A DNA stretch of 36,504 bases. Origin: Gammaproteobacteria bacterium. GTDB lineage: Bacteria; Pseudomonadota; Gammaproteobacteria; Poriferisulfidales; Poriferisulfidaceae. The DNA is taken from contig JAPPLD010000004.1 of the NCBI GenBank assembly GCA_028819565.1, positions 1 through 36,504 of the forward strand, read 5' to 3'. Position 1 is the stretch's first letter. Each line of letters begins with the position of its first letter. Under the pieces are notes generated by a model. The model saw nothing but the letters and a program-made list of their open reading frames with translations. It was not told where the DNA came from and ran no database searches. Shown here piece after piece: positions 32,510 to 36,504 of the stretch. Both the position numbers and the translations under genes were made by a program.

Positions 32510-33232
32510 ATGGAGCCGGAAGACGTAATCCAGCACACGTCCAGCGAGTTCGCGCGGTTTCTGAAGAACGTGCGCAGCCACACCCTGGAGATGGGGGGAT
32601 TGGCGGAGCAGCATGTCTCCTCCGCGGTGCAAGCGTTTCTTGATGGGAACCAGAAACTGGCCAAGAAGATTGCCCGCGAAGACTTCAAGATTAATGCGCT
32701 GGAAGTCAAGATCGACGAGGAATGCAGCGAATTTCTGGCCCTGCAGCACCCGGTCGCCATGGACCTGCGAACGGTGATCGCGGTGATCAAGGCTACGACG
32801 GATCTGGAGCGGGTCGGGGACGAGGCGGAAAAGATCGCTCGCATGACGGTGCGGTTGGATTATCAGGCGGTCCGCAAGCGGCACCTGCGCGCCGTGAAGC
32901 ACATCGGACGTCACGTTCTGGACATGTTGCACAAGTCTCTCGATTCATTCGCCCGGTTAGACCCGGAACAGGCGCTGGAAGTCCTCAAGGCGGATACCGA
33001 GGTCGATCAGGAGTACGAAGCCGCGATCCGGCAGATGATCACATTCATGATGGAGGACCCGCACGACATCCGCCTGGTGCTGGAGATTCTGTGGTGCGCC
33101 AAGGCGCTGGAGCGCATCGGCGACCATGCGGCCAACATCTGCGAGCATGTGCTGTACCAGGTCCTCGGTAAGGACCTGCGCCACATTTCGATCGAGCAGG
33201 TGGAGAAAGAACTGGCCGGAGCGCAGATCTGA
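32510..33232 (+). CDS. phoU: phosphate-specific transport system accessory protein PhoU
   Basis: A 240-residue all-helical protein with two PhoU repeats, each carrying the metal-binding E/DxxxD pattern: the first around INALEVKIDEECSEFLALQ, the second around ALEVLKADTEVDQEYEAAIR. PhoU restrains the PstSCAB/PhoR phosphate-sensing system. A GGAG site lies 7 nt before the ATG. No pst or phoBR genes are in the window. The upstream IS110 element now separates it from the permease gene. Pre-insertion distance to the permease stop was 18 bp, so phoU has probably lost read-through from that operon or gained expression from the element. Confidence 0.93.
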   Translation: MEPEDVIQHTSSEFARFLKNVRSHTLEMGGLAEQHVSSAVQAFLDGNQKLAKKIAREDFKINALEVKIDEECSEFLALQHPVAMDLRTVIAVIKATTDLERVGDEAEKIARMTVRLDYQAVRKRHLRAVKHIGRHVLDMLHKSLDSFARLDPEQALEVLKADTEVDQEYEAAIRQMITFMMEDPHDIRLVLEILWCAKALERIGDHAANICEHVLYQVLGKDLRHISIEQVEKELAGAQI

Positions 33233-33240
33233 CCGGGATG

Positions 33241-33260
33241 CGGCGGCGTATCAGCCGCCG
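33241..33260. terminator. GC hairpin between phoU and TonB receptor
   Basis: CGGCGGC (33241-33247) pairs with GCCGCCG (33254-33260) around a 6-nt loop, 8 bp after the phoU stop and over the receptor stop codon. No T-tract is present. Confidence 0.4.
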
Positions 33261-36200
33261 AAAGCGTACTTGAAGCCTAGCTTGAATCGGCGGCCCTTGG
33301 CGTCGTGGGTCAGGTTGTCATGTGCCACCTCCCAATCCACCGCAGGCGGGTCCTCGTCCGCGATGTTGTGAACGGTGAGCGTCAGCGTCGTGTTTCCGGC
33401 TGGCGGTTCCCAGCGCAGACCGATGTCCAGGGTGACGAAACTGTCGATGTCAGGATAAAGACTCGACAATCTGTCGTCATAGGCGGAGATGTAATTCATG
33501 TAGAGGCTAGTGGTCCAATCGCCCGAGGAATAACTGGCGAAGCCGTGCCCTTTCAACCGCGGCAACGGCGGGATGTCGAAGTCGCTGGGATCATTGTAAT
33601 AACCAGCCGCTTCAATCCTATCCCGCAGTGGGATTCCCCTGAAATTCAGGGCATCGACGTCATATTCCAGAAGGTAGGTGCCACCCAATCCCCATGAGAA
33701 GACACCCTGCTGTAGGTCGTGGCTACCGCCCAGATTGAAGTCCAATCCGGATGTGCGGATGGTCGGGCCGTTGATCATCTGTGTGCGGATCGCCTCAATT
33801 TGGCAGTATGGTTTGTTTTCGAAAGTCGGCCCGGTTCCCGCTGCGCAGACGATGAGGTCATCCACGGGTGAGTTGCTTGTTGCGGGTTCTTGAATGCGGT
33901 CTTGAGCATATTCATCGTTTCCTTCCTCGTTTTTTTGTAGCGGATACCAGTAGTCTCTGTAGGTGGTAACGATGGAACCGTGGGGGGTCGCCGTGATAGG
34001 ATCATCGAAAATGTACTTCCAGTAGTCCAGCGTCAACTCCACCCCGTTACCAAGTTCTGCGAACATGCCGATGTTGTACGTTAGCGCTTCCTCAGGATCC
34101 AAGCTCTTGTCTCCTTTCACTTCGATTGGCTTGTAGGCGCCATCGACCCATTCCTGCCTGTAGAAAGGATCCTCGTTCAGGTCGTCCACTGAAGGGGCGC
34201 GGAAGGTTGTCTGCACCGACCCGCGCAAGGTGATCGAATCCGACACGTCCCAGAGCACTGCAGCTTTCGGGTCGAACGTGCTGGACTCGTCGTGTTCCTC
34301 GTAGTGGGCAGCAAGCTGCATGTTCATCGTATCGCTGATGTCGTAGGCCCACTCGCCGAAGAATGAATGGGTCGTCTGGTGTCTGGAGTAGGGGAAATTC
34401 CCGACGGTGAAGCCAAACGTGCCAATTTGTCCATCCGTAAACTTGAGTGGATTGCCTTCATCGTTAAGGTTCTTGTTTTGCTCGGCGCAGTCAAGATCCT
34501 CGTCTGACGCGCTGGGGGCCTGGTCCTTGTTGACCCGGCACGGGTTGATGCTGAGATCGCCGGGCCGGTTCGGGGTCGCCTCGGCCTCGAAGCGGCGGAA
34601 CTGGTAGCCGGCGGCGAAACTGCCCATGTCCTCTCCCACGTCCCCGGTCAGGGTGAGATCGAACACATACAGGTCCGCTTCGCTGTCCAGAGACACTTCG
34701 CTGCCGACCATCCAGTCGAGCAATTCCCGGCTGTTCGCTTGCGTTTCATCGTAGTAGGGATTGGGGCGCGTGACGAACTCGGCTCCGGGCTGTTCGGAGT
34801 ATTGCAGTGCGTCGCTGTAGGGGTTGTAGTACATGCAATCACCCTCTCCGGGGCTCTTGCCGGTAGTGTCGCCGAGCCTCAGGCCCGACTTCTTCCCGCG
34901 ATCCGGCAATGCTTCCACGCCGCAGTTCGGTCCTCCAAAGCCGCGATACGCGAGAAAACGCCGGGTGATGTACTCCGCGGGCTGGCCCACGGTGCCTTCG
35001 GAATGCGAGTAGGAGAAGCCCACGTCGTATTCGTACAGGTTGTCGCCGAACAGGCTGATTTCGTCATTGACCGAGGCCGAAAGGCGCCAGGTCTCCGATT
35101 CCCTCTTCAAGAACCGTGCAGGCCCCGAATGCCCGACTGTCCGGCCTTTGAAACCATAAGGATTGCGTTCGTCGTTTGCACCGAAAGTGCGGACCAGAGT
35201 CCCATAGGCAGGGTGGTTCATATCGATAAGGTTGACCTCATCAATATTCGCCCAAGCAGCCGGGGGATAGGATGGTGTGTTGCGCCATTCGGGAATGTCT
35301 GCCTCGGAGTACATCGCTTCGAGGTGGTACGCCATGCCGGTCTCGAATTCGCCATTGAGTTCTGCGAAGATCCGGGTGTGGTCCTGCTTTTCGATCAGGT
35401 TGTCGAATTGGCTGTAGCGGAAGCGGCACGTAACATCGTCCAAATCATCACCGGATTCCCCTGACTCGTATCCACCGAACCCCTCACATCGGGGATCGTT
35501 GAATCCCTCGACATTCAGGTCTGCGACAACACGCGTCTCCCCATCGTCCCGCAGCCGATAGAAGGTTCCCGGGTTGCCCACGCTAGACCAGCCATTGAGC
35601 CGCCCCGCGAATTCCCGCAGGCCCCACTCGCGTTCTCCGGCCTTCAATTCCTGCCGCCGATAGTGTTCTGCCGCGACCATCAGGTGTGCGTTTTCGCCGA
35701 CATCAACGCCCCAGATACCCGCAATTGTGCTGTCACCTGCATTCTCGAAAGAGTCATGCGAAGCGCTCAGCTCGAAACCGTCGAAATCCTTGCGCGTATG
35801 GAAATTGACCACGCCACCCATGGCATCTGAGCCGTAAATGGCGGCAGCGCCTTCTTTCAGGACGTCGATGCGTTCAATCGCCACTTGGGGAATCGCGTTC
35901 ACGTCCACGAAGCGGCCGCTCACTAGGCGCGCCGGGACATAGACCTGCCGTCGGCCGTTGATGAGCACCAGCGTGCGCGAAGCGCCCAGCCCGCGCAGAT
36001 TGACATTGGAGACCGACTCGGCCAGGTTCTGGCCGGTGCCGTACCAACTGCTGTTTTCGCCGAGGATGCCGTGGCTGGCACTCAGGTTCTTGAACAGGTC
36101 GACCATGGAGGGCGAACCCTGGAGTTCCAGCATGCTCCGGTCCATCGTGACCACCTGCATGGAGGTGTCGTTGGCGTCCTGCTTGATGAAACTGCCCGTG

Positions 36201-36385
36201 ACGGTGATCTCTTCCGTCCCGCTATTCTCTTCAGGCTCGTCGGCATATACCGGGAGGGATGCCGCGCACAGCAAGAGCCCCGCGGCCAACCCTGGAAGCA
36301 TGAACTGGCATGGCATCAATCTCGACCAGCAGCCAAGATCTGGCAAATGGACGCACCCTCGAAGTGTAGCTAGATTCTCCGACAT
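33251..36385 (-). CDS. large TonB-dependent outer-membrane receptor
   Basis: ATG 36385 follows a GGAGGG ribosome site and gives 1,044 residues; the frame extends to 36478 but lacks such a site. A long N-region precedes a hydrophobic signal segment (LPGLAAGLLLCAASLPVYADE). Then comes a plug domain with the TonB-box-like EEITVTGSFIK and the conserved VNLRGLGASRTLVLINGRRQ and DVLKEGAAAIYGSDAMGGVVN, followed by a large beta-barrel. The size, the LVLINGRR plug and the C-terminal RRFKLGFKYAFGG resemble the large receptors used for diverse ligands (oligosaccharides, peptides, complexed iron), so substrate is uncertain. Several cysteine pairs lie in predicted extracellular loops. No partner transporter genes are adjacent. 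Confidence 0.9.
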   Translation of the reverse strand: MSENLATLRGCVHLPDLGCWSRLMPCQFMLPGLAAGLLLCAASLPVYADEPEENSGTEEITVTGSFIKQDANDTSMQVVTMDRSMLELQGSPSMVDLFKNLSASHGILGENSSWYGTGQNLAESVSNVNLRGLGASRTLVLINGRRQVYVPARLVSGRFVDVNAIPQVAIERIDVLKEGAAAIYGSDAMGGVVNFHTRKDFDGFELSASHDSFENAGDSTIAGIWGVDVGENAHLMVAAEHYRRQELKAGEREWGLREFAGRLNGWSSVGNPGTFYRLRDDGETRVVADLNVEGFNDPRCEGFGGYESGESGDDLDDVTCRFRYSQFDNLIEKQDHTRIFAELNGEFETGMAYHLEAMYSEADIPEWRNTPSYPPAAWANIDEVNLIDMNHPAYGTLVRTFGANDERNPYGFKGRTVGHSGPARFLKRESETWRLSASVNDEISLFGDNLYEYDVGFSYSHSEGTVGQPAEYITRRFLAYRGFGGPNCGVEALPDRGKKSGLRLGDTTGKSPGEGDCMYYNPYSDALQYSEQPGAEFVTRPNPYYDETQANSRELLDWMVGSEVSLDSEADLYVFDLTLTGDVGEDMGSFAAGYQFRRFEAEATPNRPGDLSINPCRVNKDQAPSASDEDLDCAEQNKNLNDEGNPLKFTDGQIGTFGFTVGNFPYSRHQTTHSFFGEWAYDISDTMNMQLAAHYEEHDESSTFDPKAAVLWDVSDSITLRGSVQTTFRAPSVDDLNEDPFYRQEWVDGAYKPIEVKGDKSLDPEEALTYNIGMFAELGNGVELTLDYWKYIFDDPITATPHGSIVTTYRDYWYPLQKNEEGNDEYAQDRIQEPATSNSPVDDLIVCAAGTGPTFENKPYCQIEAIRTQMINGPTIRTSGLDFNLGGSHDLQQGVFSWGLGGTYLLEYDVDALNFRGIPLRDRIEAAGYYNDPSDFDIPPLPRLKGHGFASYSSGDWTTSLYMNYISAYDDRLSSLYPDIDSFVTLDIGLRWEPPAGNTTLTLTVHNIADEDPPAVDWEVAHDNLTHDAKGRRFKLGFKYAFGG

Positions 36386-36504
36386 CGGACTCCCTCCTTC
36401 ATGCTTTGCCCCCCCCATCATAGTCCCAGCGCGCGATCTCCGCAATTCCGTGCGCAGGTTCACTACATATCGGAACACGCCTCGCTTGGCGAATGTGTTT
36501 TGAC

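Noticed and set aside
31293-32510. Minus-strand frame of 405 codons overlapping the IS
   Set aside because: It is a different reading frame from the DEDD transposase and runs through the candidate bridge RNA; composition is proline/glycine/arginine-rich as in GC shadows.
36386-36504. Fur box in front of the large TonB receptor
   Set aside because: The 119-bp upstream stretch contains no sequence close to the GATAATGATAATCATTATC pattern; only weak -10-like sequence is visible.

Overview
The window looks like chromosome of a GC-rich gammaproteobacterium, probably a halophilic or sulfur-oxidising Chromatiales/Ectothiorhodospiraceae-like bacterium. This rests on topA-tsaC-hemF and hemB-aroE gene order, a classic Fur, a compatible-solute amidotransferase (AsnO), a GH13_18 sugar phosphorylase and a probable DsrS-like protein. 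The placement is an inference, not a measurement. No rRNA, tRNA or CRISPR array was seen.

Layout. (1) 1-5483: a tightly packed + strand operon. It holds a TrpD2/YbiB-like protein cut by the window edge, a Sel1-repeat protein, a MoxR-type AAA+ ATPase, a DUF2201 metallopeptidase/VWA protein, a DsrS-like protein and an alpha/beta hydrolase. (2) 5484-10106: a visibly AT-richer accessory island. It holds an SDH/ClpP-fold serine protease with a 61-aa partner, a DUF433 antitoxin-like protein followed by a 58-aa stub of a PIN-like toxin, an unknown 300-aa protein coupled to a VapC-type PIN protein, a frameshifted lipoprotein and a small membrane protein. (3) 10107-15204: SixA-like phosphatase, AsnO, QueG and a GH13_18 phosphorylase. 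(4) 15378-18492: a TonB-dependent receptor convergent with fur, and a small unknown gene. (5) 18499-29934: housekeeping genes argS, a SPOR protein, a LysM-like protein, topA, tsaC, hemF, a DUF4399 protein, dsbB, hemB, aroE, pyrE and xthA. (6) 29942-33232: an AmpG-like MFS permease and phoU, separated by an IS110-family insertion. (7) 33251-36385: a large TonB-dependent receptor.

The most informative observation is the IS110-family element. The roughly 240-bp non-coding region upstream of its transposase folds on paper into a bridge-RNA-like structure. It has two 5' stem-loops and two internal loops. One loop carries sequences matching both genomic flanks; the other carries sequences matching the element's own two ends. 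All four matches meet at the same dinucleotide (CT in transposase orientation), so the element boundaries and the pre-insertion sequence can be read directly. Removing the element restores a permease gene ending 18 bp upstream of phoU.

Other points worth following: tsaC has no ATG/GTG/TTG start able to include its conserved YPTE motif; several genes carry a -10-like hexamer 6-8 bp before the start codon and may be leaderless; AsnO lacks its usual Ngg partner; and the island contains decaying or unfamiliar toxin-antitoxin-like gene pairs.
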